In this document: positions 1-8,238 of the stretch, piece by piece | Numbering within the stretch: position 1 is the first letter of the stretch | How the letters are laid out: the number at the start of each line of letters is the position of its first letter | DNA from: Bacteroidales bacterium | Lineage (GTDB): Bacteria > Bacteroidota > Bacteroidia > Bacteroidales > UBA932 | Assembly (NCBI GenBank): GCA_023227835.1 | Contig: JALOCI010000001.1 | Location: 120,278 to 184,277 of the forward strand | Reading direction: 5' to 3' | DNA length: 64,000 bases | Notes under the pieces: generated by a model | What the model saw: only the letters and a program-made list of their open reading frames with translations | Told to the model about the DNA's origin: nothing | The model's database searches: none | Translations under genes and position numbers: made by a program

Positions 1-1
1 T

Positions 2-358
2 GATGTTTTTCTTGGCCCCTCATGTGTCTTCACCAATGTGGTTAATCCCCGCAGTGCTATTGTAAGAAGAGAAAGCTATCAGAAGACACATGTCGGAAGG
101 GGAGCTACTATAGGCGCTAATGCGACAATTGTATGCGGCCATGATATTGGTGAGTATGCATTTATTGGCGCAGGAGCAGTTGTGATCGATGAAGTTAAAC
201 CATACGCACTGGTGGTAGGTAATCCTGCAAAGCAGATCGGATGGATGAGCCGTGCCGGGCAGAGACTGATGTTCGGTCAGGATGGTCTGGCTGAGTGTCC
301 GGAGACAAAAGAGAGGTATTCTCTTGTAAACGGTGAGGTTAAGTTGCTCAATTTTTGA
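2..358 (+). CDS. wbpD: UDP-sugar N-acetyltransferase, left-handed beta-helix (WbpD/WlbB type), 3' part only
   Basis: The reading frame is open from the first bases of the window, so the 5' part of the gene lies outside; the GTG at 38 is internal. The visible part is a hexapeptide-repeat (left-handed beta-helix) acetyltransferase tail: repeats such as GATIGA, ATIVCG and AFIGAGAVV, then the family's closing motif ALVVGNPAKQIGWM followed by a short C-terminal segment. This arrangement is typical of WbpD/WlbB enzymes, which acetylate the 3-amino group of a UDP-2-acetamido-3-amino-glucuronate during O-antigen or surface-glycan synthesis in the cytoplasm. The next gene starts 9 bp downstream but is metabolically unrelated. 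The family is clear, the exact substrate is inferred. Confidence 0.8.
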   Translation, partial: DVFLGPSCVFTNVVNPRSAIVRRESYQKTHVGRGATIGANATIVCGHDIGEYAFIGAGAVVIDEVKPYALVVGNPAKQIGWMSRAGQRLMFGQDGLAECPETKERYSLVNGEVKLLNF

Positions 359-367
359 TACGGAATT

Positions 368-3241
368 ATGGATATTAAAGATGATCTGCTTCACAGAGTC
401 CTGTACGCTACTGATGCCTCTGCCTACCGTGAATTACCCTTAGGGGTGTGTTACCCGAAAAATAAGAAAGAACTTGCCGATATTGTAATATATGCAACAG
501 TTAAGGGGCTATCCCTGATTCCCAGAGCTGCAGGCACGTCAATTGCGGGTCAGGTTGTAGGAGACGGCTTGGTTGTGGATATCTCAAGGTATATGAGCAG
601 GATACTTGAGATTAATCCTGACGAAGGTTGGGCAAGAGTAGAGCCCGGGGTTGTACTCGACCGGCTTAACAAAGAGGCAGCCAGATACGGTCTCTTTTTC
701 GGGCCTGAAACCTCAACTTCAAACCGTTGTTGTATAGGAGGAATGGTCGGCAATAACTCTTGTGGCTCTCATTCTCTTGTTTACGGCAGTACCAGGGATC
801 ACCTTATTGAGGCGGAGGTTATCCTCTCTGACGGGACACTCTCTGTTTTTAAAAAGCTAACAAAAAAGGAGTTTGAGGCTAAATGCAACTCATCTGCTGA
901 ACGAGAAGCCGCTATTTATAATTTTGTAAACTCCATTCTTAACAACAAGAGAGCGCTGTCGGAGATTGAGGATAACTTTCCGGATAAGGAACTACGAAGA
1001 AGGAATACTGGCTATGCTCTTGATGAACTGATCGCTTCATCCAAAAATGATGATGAATATATAAATCTGGCACCTTTGCTTGCAGGTTCTGAAGGAACAC
1101 TGGCAATGGTTTCCGAGATTAAAGTAAAACTTGTTCCATTGCCGCCGGCTGACAAATGCCTGGTTTGTGCTCATTGCGCGTCTCTAGAGGATATCTTTAA
1201 GGCTAACCTGATTGCTCTTAAACATTCTCCGAGGGCTGTAGAGATGATGGATGACAATATTCTGGAACTTAGTAAGAAGAATCTGTCCCAGCAGAAAAAT
1301 CGTTTTTTTGTCAAGGGTGACCCTGCAGCAATTCTTATTGTGGAACTTGCCGAGAATAGCCCTGAAGAGCTTGAAGATGTAGTGACCTCGCTTGAAAAAG
1401 ACCTGTTAGCTTCAGGATTGAGTTACTATTGCTCTAAAGTGTACGGTTCTGATATATCACGTGTCTGGGAGCTAAGGAAATCCGGACTTGGATTGCTTAC
1501 CTCGATGGCCGGAGACGCAAAGCCTGTCTCTGTAATTGAGGATACTGCGGTTGCTCCTAAAAGACTTCCGGAATATATGTCTGATTTTAGAAAGATGCTT
1601 GCCTCTTACGGCCTCTCTTGTGTATTTCATGCTCATATAGGTACGGGTGAATTGCATCTCAGACCTATTCTCAATTTGAAAAGAAACGAGGATGTGACCC
1701 TTTTCAGGACTGTTGCCCGGGAGACTGCCTTGCTGGTAAGGAAATACAGAGGTTCTTTATCCGGAGAACACGGAGACGGAAGATTGCGAGGCGAGTTTAT
1801 TGAATTGATGTATGGCTCATATTTGTACGGGCTTATGAGGGATTTGAAGAGAACTTTTGATCCCGACTCCATATTTAACAAAAACAAGATAGTAGATACT
1901 CCGCCGATGAATACCTCTCTTAGATATGAGGCGGATGTCAAGGTGCCGGAATATAAAACCTATTTTGACTATACTGCACAAGGCGGATGGCTCAGGGCTA
2001 TAGAGCAGTGCAACGGCTCGGGTGATTGCCGTAAAGCTTCTGTTTTCGGAGGAACCATGTGTCCAAGTTTCAGGGCAACAGGCAGGGAGCAGGATGTTAC
2101 AAGGGGCAGGGCAAATACACTGCGTGAACTTCTTACACATCCTTATCAGAGCAGGGTCTTTTCTCAAAAGGAGATTCTAGAGACTCTGGACCTCTGTCTT
2201 TCATGTAAGGCCTGTAAGAGTGAGTGCCCTTCAAATGTTGACATGACCAGGTATAAGGCTGAGTTTATGCAGCACCACTATGACACAATTATTCTGCCGC
2301 CCTTCAGGTCATTTATGGTGGCAAACATGGCCGGGGTGGAGAGATTTGGAACTTTGATCCCATCTATCTATAACTTTTTTGCAACCAACAAAATCTCATC
2401 TTCGGTCATAAAATTTTTTGTTGGATTTTCTCAAAGAAGAGAGTTGCCCGAGATAATGAAACACTCTGTCCGAAAGCATCTCAGGAATATTTCCATGCCG
2501 GTGAAGGGAAAAAAAGTCTATTTTTTTCTAGATGAATTTACTGAATATAATGATGGAGAGACTGGTATTTGTTTTATAAATCTTCTGATTTCACTAGGGT
2601 ATAATGTTATTATTCCTAATCATGTTGAAAGCGGAAGGGCGGCCCTATCTAAGGGAATGTTGAAAAAAGCCAGGAAATTGGCCAGAAAAAATGTGCTTCT
2701 TCTTAAAGACATAATATCGGAAGAAACCCCTTTGGTCGGACTGGAGCCTTCGGCAATACTTTCATTCAGAGATGAATACCCGGATCTTGTGGGGCAAGAT
2801 CTTAAATCTCAGGCAAAAATATTGTCAGAGAGTGTATTGCTTTATGATGAATTTATTATGAGGGAAGCAGAAAGGGGAAATGTTGAAAGTGGTCTTTTTA
2901 CTGAAGAGCCTCTACAAATTAAGCTTCATGGTCATTGTCATCAGAAAGCCATAGTAACTACCGAATTTTCAAGAAAAATGCTCTCTTTGCCAAAGAATTA
3001 CATGGTTGAGGTCATTCCTTCAGGGTGCTGTGGTATGGCAGGCTCTTTCGGATATGAGAAGGAGCATTATGATATTTCAATGAATATCGGTGAACAGGTT
3101 CTTTTTCCGGCTGTCCGAAGTACATCTCCCGGTGTAGAAATAGCTGCCCCCGGAGTGTCTTGCCGTCAACAGATTAAAGACGGAACAGGCCGTATTGCTC
3201 TGCATCCTGTGGAGATACTTTACAGGGCTCTTAAAGGTTAG
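368..3241 (+). CDS. FAD-linked oxidase fused to Fe-S (CCG-domain) subunit; D-lactate/2-hydroxyacid dehydrogenase-like
   Basis: A 957-residue fusion. The N-terminal half is a GlcD-type FAD domain (PCMH fold): AAGTSIAGQ about residue 55 and GNNSCGSHSLVYGSTRD about residue 130 bind FAD, and SGEHGDGR near 470 is the conserved C-terminal GlcD motif. The second half is an electron-transfer module: an Fe-S segment with GDCRK...CPSFRAT, then CLSCKACKSECPS (about 618-631), then two cysteine-rich CCG regions (HGHCHQ near 858, GCCGMAGSFG near 885). Such one-piece proteins oxidise D-lactate, glycolate or another 2-hydroxyacid and pass electrons to a quinone or another acceptor. The substrate cannot be read from sequence. 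It ends 4 bp inside the convergent ABC ATPase gene. Confidence 0.85.
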   Translation: MDIKDDLLHRVLYATDASAYRELPLGVCYPKNKKELADIVIYATVKGLSLIPRAAGTSIAGQVVGDGLVVDISRYMSRILEINPDEGWARVEPGVVLDRLNKEAARYGLFFGPETSTSNRCCIGGMVGNNSCGSHSLVYGSTRDHLIEAEVILSDGTLSVFKKLTKKEFEAKCNSSAEREAAIYNFVNSILNNKRALSEIEDNFPDKELRRRNTGYALDELIASSKNDDEYINLAPLLAGSEGTLAMVSEIKVKLVPLPPADKCLVCAHCASLEDIFKANLIALKHSPRAVEMMDDNILELSKKNLSQQKNRFFVKGDPAAILIVELAENSPEELEDVVTSLEKDLLASGLSYYCSKVYGSDISRVWELRKSGLGLLTSMAGDAKPVSVIEDTAVAPKRLPEYMSDFRKMLASYGLSCVFHAHIGTGELHLRPILNLKRNEDVTLFRTVARETALLVRKYRGSLSGEHGDGRLRGEFIELMYGSYLYGLMRDLKRTFDPDSIFNKNKIVDTPPMNTSLRYEADVKVPEYKTYFDYTAQGGWLRAIEQCNGSGDCRKASVFGGTMCPSFRATGREQDVTRGRANTLRELLTHPYQSRVFSQKEILETLDLCLSCKACKSECPSNVDMTRYKAEFMQHHYDTIILPPFRSFMVANMAGVERFGTLIPSIYNFFATNKISSSVIKFFVGFSQRRELPEIMKHSVRKHLRNISMPVKGKKVYFFLDEFTEYNDGETGICFINLLISLGYNVIIPNHVESGRAALSKGMLKKARKLARKNVLLLKDIISEETPLVGLEPSAILSFRDEYPDLVGQDLKSQAKILSESVLLYDEFIMREAERGNVESGLFTEEPLQIKLHGHCHQKAIVTTEFSRKMLSLPKNYMVEVIPSGCCGMAGSFGYEKEHYDISMNIGEQVLFPAVRSTSPGVEIAAPGVSCRQQIKDGTGRIALHPVEILYRALKG

Positions 3242-4050
3242 ATATAGTTTTCCCGGAGCATATCAGAGGCAGAAGGATCAATTTGTTCTTTTTTTCTTAT
3301 GTCATCAAACATTGCCAGAAGGTCAGACGCCTTAATTACTCTTTTGTCGGCACCCTTTATGTCATAGACGATTTTTCCGTTATGTAGCATTAATATGCGG
3401 TCTCCGAGATTTACAGCCTGTTGCATCGAGTGTGTCACCATCATTGTGGTGAGTTTGTCCTTGTTGACAATGCTCTCTGTTAGTTGTATCACTTTGTTGG
3501 CCGTCTTTGGGTCCAGTGCGGCTGTGTGCTCGTCAAGAAGAAGCAGATCGGGTTTAATCCAGGTAGACATAAGCAGGGTTAAGGCTTGTCTCTGACCGCC
3601 GGAAAGCTTGCCTATAGGGTTTGCCAGTCTCTCTTCAAGCCCCATGTTTAAAGACTTCACCTTTTTTCGGAACTCTTCCATATCACCTCTGTTCAGCGCG
3701 GCTCCAAGGCCCCTCTTTGCTCCACGTCTGACTGCAAGTGCCAGATTTTCAGCTATTGACATGTCGGGAGCAGTGCCGCTGCAGGGATTCTGAAAAACTC
3801 TGCCGATATATTTTGCTCTTTGATGCTCCTGCATATTTGTAATATCCGTCCCGTTCAGCTTGATTGTTCCGCTGTCAGGGAAAAATGTCCCGGCAACTGC
3901 ATTAAGAAGAGTCGATTTGCCTGAGCCGTTTGTTCCTAAAAGAATGACAAAACTTCCGGTCTCGATTGTGCATGATACATCGTCCAGTGCCAACACTTCA
4001 TTGGGAGTCCCCGGATTAAACACCTTTTTAATATTACTTATTTCTATCAT
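3238..4050 (-). CDS. ABC transporter ATP-binding protein (TrpXYZ-like uptake system)
   Basis: A 270-residue ABC ATPase with Walker A GTNGSGKST (39-47), signature LSGGQ (149-153), Walker B LLLLDE (169-174) and an H-loop THS about residue 206. It is the last gene of a minus-strand operon and overlaps the permease gene by 4 bp (ATGA), indicating translational coupling. It should energise import by the permease encoded upstream. This set (PF04392 binding protein, BPD_transp_2 permease, ATPase) belongs to the TrpXYZ-like group, reported for aromatic amino acids in some Firmicutes; substrate here is unknown. Confidence 0.9.
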   Translation of the reverse strand: MIEISNIKKVFNPGTPNEVLALDDVSCTIETGSFVILLGTNGSGKSTLLNAVAGTFFPDSGTIKLNGTDITNMQEHQRAKYIGRVFQNPCSGTAPDMSIAENLALAVRRGAKRGLGAALNRGDMEEFRKKVKSLNMGLEERLANPIGKLSGGQRQALTLLMSTWIKPDLLLLDEHTAALDPKTANKVIQLTESIVNKDKLTTMMVTHSMQQAVNLGDRILMLHNGKIVYDIKGADKRVIKASDLLAMFDDIRKKEQIDPSASDMLRENYI

Positions 4051-4934
4051 TTTACCTCAACTCCTCTTTTTTTCATCTTTTTAGTGATATATGGAAGTAC
4101 AAGTGCTATGAACACGAACAGGGCTGTTATCAGTTTCAGGTCGTTCGGATTCATACCGAGCCTCAGGGCTACCGCAACAAGCAGACGGAATATGACAGAG
4201 CCCATAATGGAACCGATAATTAACATTCCGACGGACCCTCCGCCTATGATTGCTTCACCGATAATAACACTGGCAAGTCCCCATACCATCATACCTATAC
4301 CCATTTGGACATCTGCGAATCCCTGGTATTGAGCCAGAATTGCGCCGGAAAGAGCTATCAGTGCATTTGCCATTCCCAATCCGAGTGTTATCATCAAACC
4401 TGTATTTACACCCAGGGCTCTGATCATCTGAGGGTTGTTGCCGGTTGCTCTCATGGCTGTCCCGAGATTTGTCCTGAAAAAAAGGTGCAGAGCAACCCCT
4501 GTTAAAGCGACAAAGGCAAGGATTACCAAAAGTACCGCTGTGTCATTGTCGGGGATAAAGCCGATGTCTCCGGCCAATGAAATCAGCGTCTGCTGTGACA
4601 TCAAAGGCAGGTTGCTTTTTCCCATTATATGGAGATTAACAGAATATAGGGCTGTCATCATCAAAATACCGGCAAGAAGCCCGTTTATATTGAATTTTGT
4701 ATGAATTATGCCTGTTAAAGTTCCTGCAACAAAACCTCCGGCCATAGCAATCAGCGTTGCTGACAGCGGATTCATCCCGGATACTATCAGGGCTGCGGCG
4801 ATAGAGGCTCCCAATGTGATTGAGCCCTCTGCAGTAATGTCCGCAAAATTGTAAATCTTGAAGCTTATGAACATGCCGAGGGCAAGCAACGACAAGATTA
4901 ATCCTATTGTAAGTGCACCTATGAGTAATGACAT
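4047..4934 (-). CDS. ABC transporter permease (BPD_transp_2 family, TrpY-like)
   Basis: A 295-residue, very hydrophobic protein with about eight to nine transmembrane segments beginning at residue 3. It has glycine-rich helices and the loop FRTNLGTAMRATGNNPQ about residues 152-168, which contains the EAA-like contact region of the LivH/RbsC/TrpY permease family. It sits between the STAS-domain gene (12 bp upstream) and the ATPase gene (4-bp overlap). It probably forms the inner-membrane channel of the uptake system as a homodimer. The translocated substrate is not evident. Confidence 0.9.
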   Translation of the reverse strand: MSLLIGALTIGLILSLLALGMFISFKIYNFADITAEGSITLGASIAAALIVSGMNPLSATLIAMAGGFVAGTLTGIIHTKFNINGLLAGILMMTALYSVNLHIMGKSNLPLMSQQTLISLAGDIGFIPDNDTAVLLVILAFVALTGVALHLFFRTNLGTAMRATGNNPQMIRALGVNTGLMITLGLGMANALIALSGAILAQYQGFADVQMGIGMMVWGLASVIIGEAIIGGGSVGMLIIGSIMGSVIFRLLVAVALRLGMNPNDLKLITALFVFIALVLPYITKKMKKRGVEVK

Positions 4935-4946
4935 TGTACCCTGTTA

Positions 4947-6200
4947 TTAAAATTTATCAATTTTTCCTATCCAGCAGACACCTTGAGTGAATTCGCTCTC
5001 TCCGGCACCGGTTGCATCTCTCCTGTCGTTCAGCAGATGCATGACGCTCTCTAACCTCTCCTCGTCGAACAGGCTTTTTATAGCCTCCTCTACGGCTATT
5101 TGAGACTTGGCAATAGGTTTGTATCCGAATATGGCGGAGTGCGTGTGGTGTCTTAATTTTTGGGGATTTTCGAAGGTGGGAGCGGTTTCTCTTGTAAATC
5201 TGCGCAGTGGACTAGTCTCGTTCCTGGTTACTATACTTAGACTTAGTGAAATATCTCCGGTATATTCGGGCTCGGTCGTAAGGTTAAGGTTCTCTTTAAT
5301 CTGAGGGAAAGAGAATAGTTCGTCGTTCTCTAATGCGACAGGTGATCTCCTTAGTGCAACCCCAACCAGACCTTTGCTCTCTGCCATCATAATCATGGCG
5401 AACTCCCTGAAACCGGTCTTTTGTGCAAGAGTATTGATTATACTGCTTAGTGTAACGCTTTTTCTGTTTTCCGACGGGGAGAACTTTATGAAGTGGCTGA
5501 AACTGCCTTCGAGTGAAATTCCGTACAACATATTTATTGATGGAATCAGGCTGCCTTCCGTAATCATAAAGTCAGGTGTGTTAACATCTCCTGAAGGCAT
5601 GAATGCAACAGCATCACCCAGTGCAATGTATTCTCCGAAACGGGATTTGCAATCATCGAAGCCTGAGCCGATGGCCCCGAGTCCCAGGCCATATTTTCCG
5701 CTGCCGAATTTGGCTGAAATACAATCCTTTTGGGTGAACCCTTTTTTGATTCCTTCCGGATCTCCGTTTAACGTGCATTTGAATGTGCCGTTTTCTTTTC
5801 CTTTTATCTCAGATACCTTGAATATAAATCCGTCTTCCTGAAATTCGGTTGTCTTATCCTCTGTCTTATCTGCGTTAATTTCAGGTCTCTTCCATTCCAG
5901 CATACCGGCAAGGCCCACCATCTCCAGAACTGCTTGTACCTCCTTCGAACTTGCAGAGATGCCGAAAACTCCATTTACACCTTTTGCCATCTTGGCATAC
6001 CTGATAAGAGATCTTATTCCCAGAGAACTTAGATATTCAATATTTCCCATATCTAGAGCAATATTGTACTCTCTCTCCCTGAAAGCATTATCGAGAGCCT
6101 CGTCCAGGTATTTTGACCAGTATGCATCAATCCGGCCTTCCAGCCTAAAAAGGATGTGCCCGGGTCTCTCTTCCCGGATTATGTTCAGTTTTCCGTCCAT
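4947..6200 (-). CDS. STAS-domain protein with large unassigned C-terminal region, inside an ABC operon
   Basis: A 417-residue protein. Residues 1-108 look like a STAS (SpoIIAA-type anti-sigma-factor antagonist) domain: alternating strands and helices, with NIEYLSSLGIRSL (53-65) in the place of the usual DSSGL phosphorylation loop, keeping two serines. Residues about 120-417 resemble nothing I recognise; they contain a glycine-rich stretch (FGSGKYGLGLGAIGSG, about 169-184) and no membrane segment. The gene overlaps the upstream binding-protein gene by 16 bp and precedes the permease by 12 bp, so it is made together with the transporter. It may tie transport to a partner-switch or regulate the transporter, but that is inference. 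The STAS call is moderately sure; the rest is unknown. Confidence 0.6.
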   Translation of the reverse strand: MDGKLNIIREERPGHILFRLEGRIDAYWSKYLDEALDNAFREREYNIALDMGNIEYLSSLGIRSLIRYAKMAKGVNGVFGISASSKEVQAVLEMVGLAGMLEWKRPEINADKTEDKTTEFQEDGFIFKVSEIKGKENGTFKCTLNGDPEGIKKGFTQKDCISAKFGSGKYGLGLGAIGSGFDDCKSRFGEYIALGDAVAFMPSGDVNTPDFMITEGSLIPSINMLYGISLEGSFSHFIKFSPSENRKSVTLSSIINTLAQKTGFREFAMIMMAESKGLVGVALRRSPVALENDELFSFPQIKENLNLTTEPEYTGDISLSLSIVTRNETSPLRRFTRETAPTFENPQKLRHHTHSAIFGYKPIAKSQIAVEEAIKSLFDEERLESVMHLLNDRRDATGAGESEFTQGVCWIGKIDKF

Positions 6201-7177
6201 TTTTTCTCCAGATCTTTTGGGATATTTATTCCTGCAACTTTAGCAGCGTCCTTGTTTATCAATATGTTTGTCTTGCTTACAAATTCAATTGGTATATTTT
6301 TAATCGGCTCTCCGTCAAAATATCTCTTTGCAAGCTTTACAGCATCAATTCCTGCCTGCTGATAGTCCCTCGAAACTACAATCACAGCACCTTTTTCGGA
6401 CTGGTCGCTGACAAAGCCGAAGAGCGGAATCTTATTATCATCGGCTATTTTAATTATGTTGGATATTGATGAGGATGTGAGATTATCGACAACCTGACAT
6501 ATAATGTCCGGTTTAGCCTCTGCAAGCGCAAGAGCTGCATCTGCTATCTCTGAGCTGGAGTTTACCGGTGTGGTAATAAGCTTTATTCCGCTTTGTTCAG
6601 AATGCTTTTTAAGTGCATTCATGTTTTTTACGGAGTTTGCCTCTCCGGGAGTGAAAATTGTTCCGATAGTCTTTGTGCCGGGCAGTATCTGGTTTATGAT
6701 TCTGACCATCCCTTCGTAATCTCCCATAGTAGAGATACCTGTTATGTTGTCCTGATGGTCAGTGAAGGAGTTACACACTCCGGCTGCTGCCGGATCTGCC
6801 ACTACAGAGAATACAACCGGCAGGTCCTTTATCTTTTGGGCTGCCAGTTGAAGAGTCGGTGTGGAGGTGACAAAAATCAGATCGGGTTTGTCAGAGAGAA
6901 CTTTATCTATGATAATGTTAAGAGTTGAGATATCACCCTGTGCATTAAGCACATCCAGCGTGTAGTCAACTCCCGCTTTCATGCCTGTTTCTACCAGTCC
7001 GTGCATGATTCCCTGCTGCGAAAGCTCCGAAAGAGGGGAGTCGTTATACTGTATTAATGCCAGTTTCAGAATTCTGGTATCTTTTTTGCCTTTACTACTG
7101 TCCATGAAAATCAATATTGCGGACAGAGCTGCTATAAGCATTAATGCCTTTAGGATGTTTAGAAGATTTGTTTTCAT
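6185..7177 (-). CDS. ABC transporter substrate-binding protein (PF04392, TrpX-like), membrane-anchored
   Basis: A 330-residue periplasmic binding protein of the ABC_sub_bind family. It starts with a hydrophobic segment (residues 8-25) without a lipobox cysteine, so it is probably exported or held by an N-terminal anchor. The mature part has the two-lobe periplasmic-binding pattern: LALIQYNDSPLSE at the first lobe, DLIFVTSTPTLQLA, VVFSVVADPAAAGV and GTIFTPGEANSVKN. First gene of a four-gene minus-strand operon with the STAS protein, permease and ATPase. Related proteins bind aromatic amino acids or nucleoside-like ligands, but the ligand here cannot be deduced. Confidence 0.88.
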   Translation of the reverse strand: MKTNLLNILKALMLIAALSAILIFMDSSKGKKDTRILKLALIQYNDSPLSELSQQGIMHGLVETGMKAGVDYTLDVLNAQGDISTLNIIIDKVLSDKPDLIFVTSTPTLQLAAQKIKDLPVVFSVVADPAAAGVCNSFTDHQDNITGISTMGDYEGMVRIINQILPGTKTIGTIFTPGEANSVKNMNALKKHSEQSGIKLITTPVNSSSEIADAALALAEAKPDIICQVVDNLTSSSISNIIKIADDNKIPLFGFVSDQSEKGAVIVVSRDYQQAGIDAVKLAKRYFDGEPIKNIPIEFVSKTNILINKDAAKVAGINIPKDLEKKWTEN

Positions 7178-7211
7178 AGTTTGATTCCAAAATTACTAAT
7201 TATATCATACA

Positions 7212-7228
7212 GCAGAACTTTTTTCTGC
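7212..7228. other. small inverted repeat between divergent operons
   Basis: GCAGAA (7212-7217) and TTCTGC (7223-7228) flank a CTTTT loop in the 84-bp space between the ABC operon and fabI. It may be an operator or a weak hairpin; I see no matching copy elsewhere in the window. Confidence 0.3.
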
Positions 7229-7261
7229 GATTTATGTTTTAAAACTTAAACCCTAATAAAA

Positions 7262-8122
7262 ATGAGTTATAATCTGTTAAAAGGAAAAAGAGGACTGATA
7301 TTCGGTGCTCTTAATGAAAATTCCATTGCATGGAAGACAGCACTGAGGGCGCATGAGGAGGGAGCCACGTTTGTGCTGACAAATACCCCTGTTTCCATGA
7401 AGATGGGAACGATTGACAAGCTTGCTGAAATTTGCAATACAATTGTAATCCCGGCTGATGCAACCAATGTTGAGGATCTTGAGAATCTTGTAAAACAAGG
7501 GACAGAATTTCTCGGAGGTAAATTTGACTTTGTCCTTCACTCAATCGGAATGTCTCCAAATGTGAGGAAGGGCAGGACATACGATAACCTTGACTATAAG
7601 TTCCTTCATCAGACACTGGACATATCAGCCCTCTCTTTTCACAAAGTGTTGCAGACTTGTCGTAAGTTTGACGCTATAAACGAGTGGGGTTCAGTTGTGG
7701 CGCTTTCATATATTGCTGCTCAGAGGACCTTATACGGATACAACGATATGGCTGATGCAAAAGCACTGCTTGAATCTATTGCAAGGAGCTTCGGTTATAT
7801 ATACGGACGTGAGAAATCAATACGAATAAATACTGTTTCGCAATCTCCTACAATGACTACAGCAGGTGGCGGTATCATGGGTTTTGACAAGCTTATGGAT
7901 TTTGCTGAGCGTATGTCACCACTAGGTAATGCAACGGCTGACGAGTGTGCCGATTATATTATAACGTTATTCTCAGACCTCACAAAGAAGGTAACCATGC
8001 AGAATCTCTATCATGACGGAGGTTATTCGAGTATGGGTATGAGCCGTTCCGCAATGAACGTCTACAATGAAGGTCTTGAGTACACCGATGTGGAGGTGGA
8101 TTTGTCAAAACACAACAAATAA
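7262..8122 (+). CDS. fabI: enoyl-[acyl-carrier-protein] reductase (NADH), FabI
   Basis: A 286-residue short-chain dehydrogenase of the FabI type, which reduces trans-2-enoyl-ACP in the last step of each fatty-acid elongation cycle in the cytoplasm. Visible are the FabI-specific nucleotide-binding start (GLIFGALNENSIAW, 11-24), HSIG (93-96), and the catalytic Tyr150 with the Tyr160-x6-Lys167 pair (YNDMADAK). The SQSPTMT loop corresponds to the flexible substrate loop. Length is close to the usual 260-280 with a short C-terminal extension. It stands alone with its own downstream terminator. It is the single enoyl-ACP reductase visible in the window. Confidence 0.93.
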   Translation: MSYNLLKGKRGLIFGALNENSIAWKTALRAHEEGATFVLTNTPVSMKMGTIDKLAEICNTIVIPADATNVEDLENLVKQGTEFLGGKFDFVLHSIGMSPNVRKGRTYDNLDYKFLHQTLDISALSFHKVLQTCRKFDAINEWGSVVALSYIAAQRTLYGYNDMADAKALLESIARSFGYIYGREKSIRINTVSQSPTMTTAGGGIMGFDKLMDFAERMSPLGNATADECADYIITLFSDLTKKVTMQNLYHDGGYSSMGMSRSAMNVYNEGLEYTDVEVDLSKHNK

Positions 8123-8172
8123 ACTGAATTTATAAAAAGTTACCTGTTTTTTTATAATTTTACTGAATAAAC

Positions 8173-8204
8173 AAAACTGTTAGGTTAATCTGACAGTTTT
8201 TGTT
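8173..8204 (+). terminator. rho-independent terminator after fabI
   Basis: A 12-bp stem (8173-8184 with 8189-8200, two G-U pairs) with a TTAA loop is followed by a T-rich run. It lies 50 bp behind the fabI stop codon and before the mannosidase start. Confidence 0.8.
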
Positions 8205-8238
8205 TTATAAATATTTACTAATAAATACAATAAGTAAA

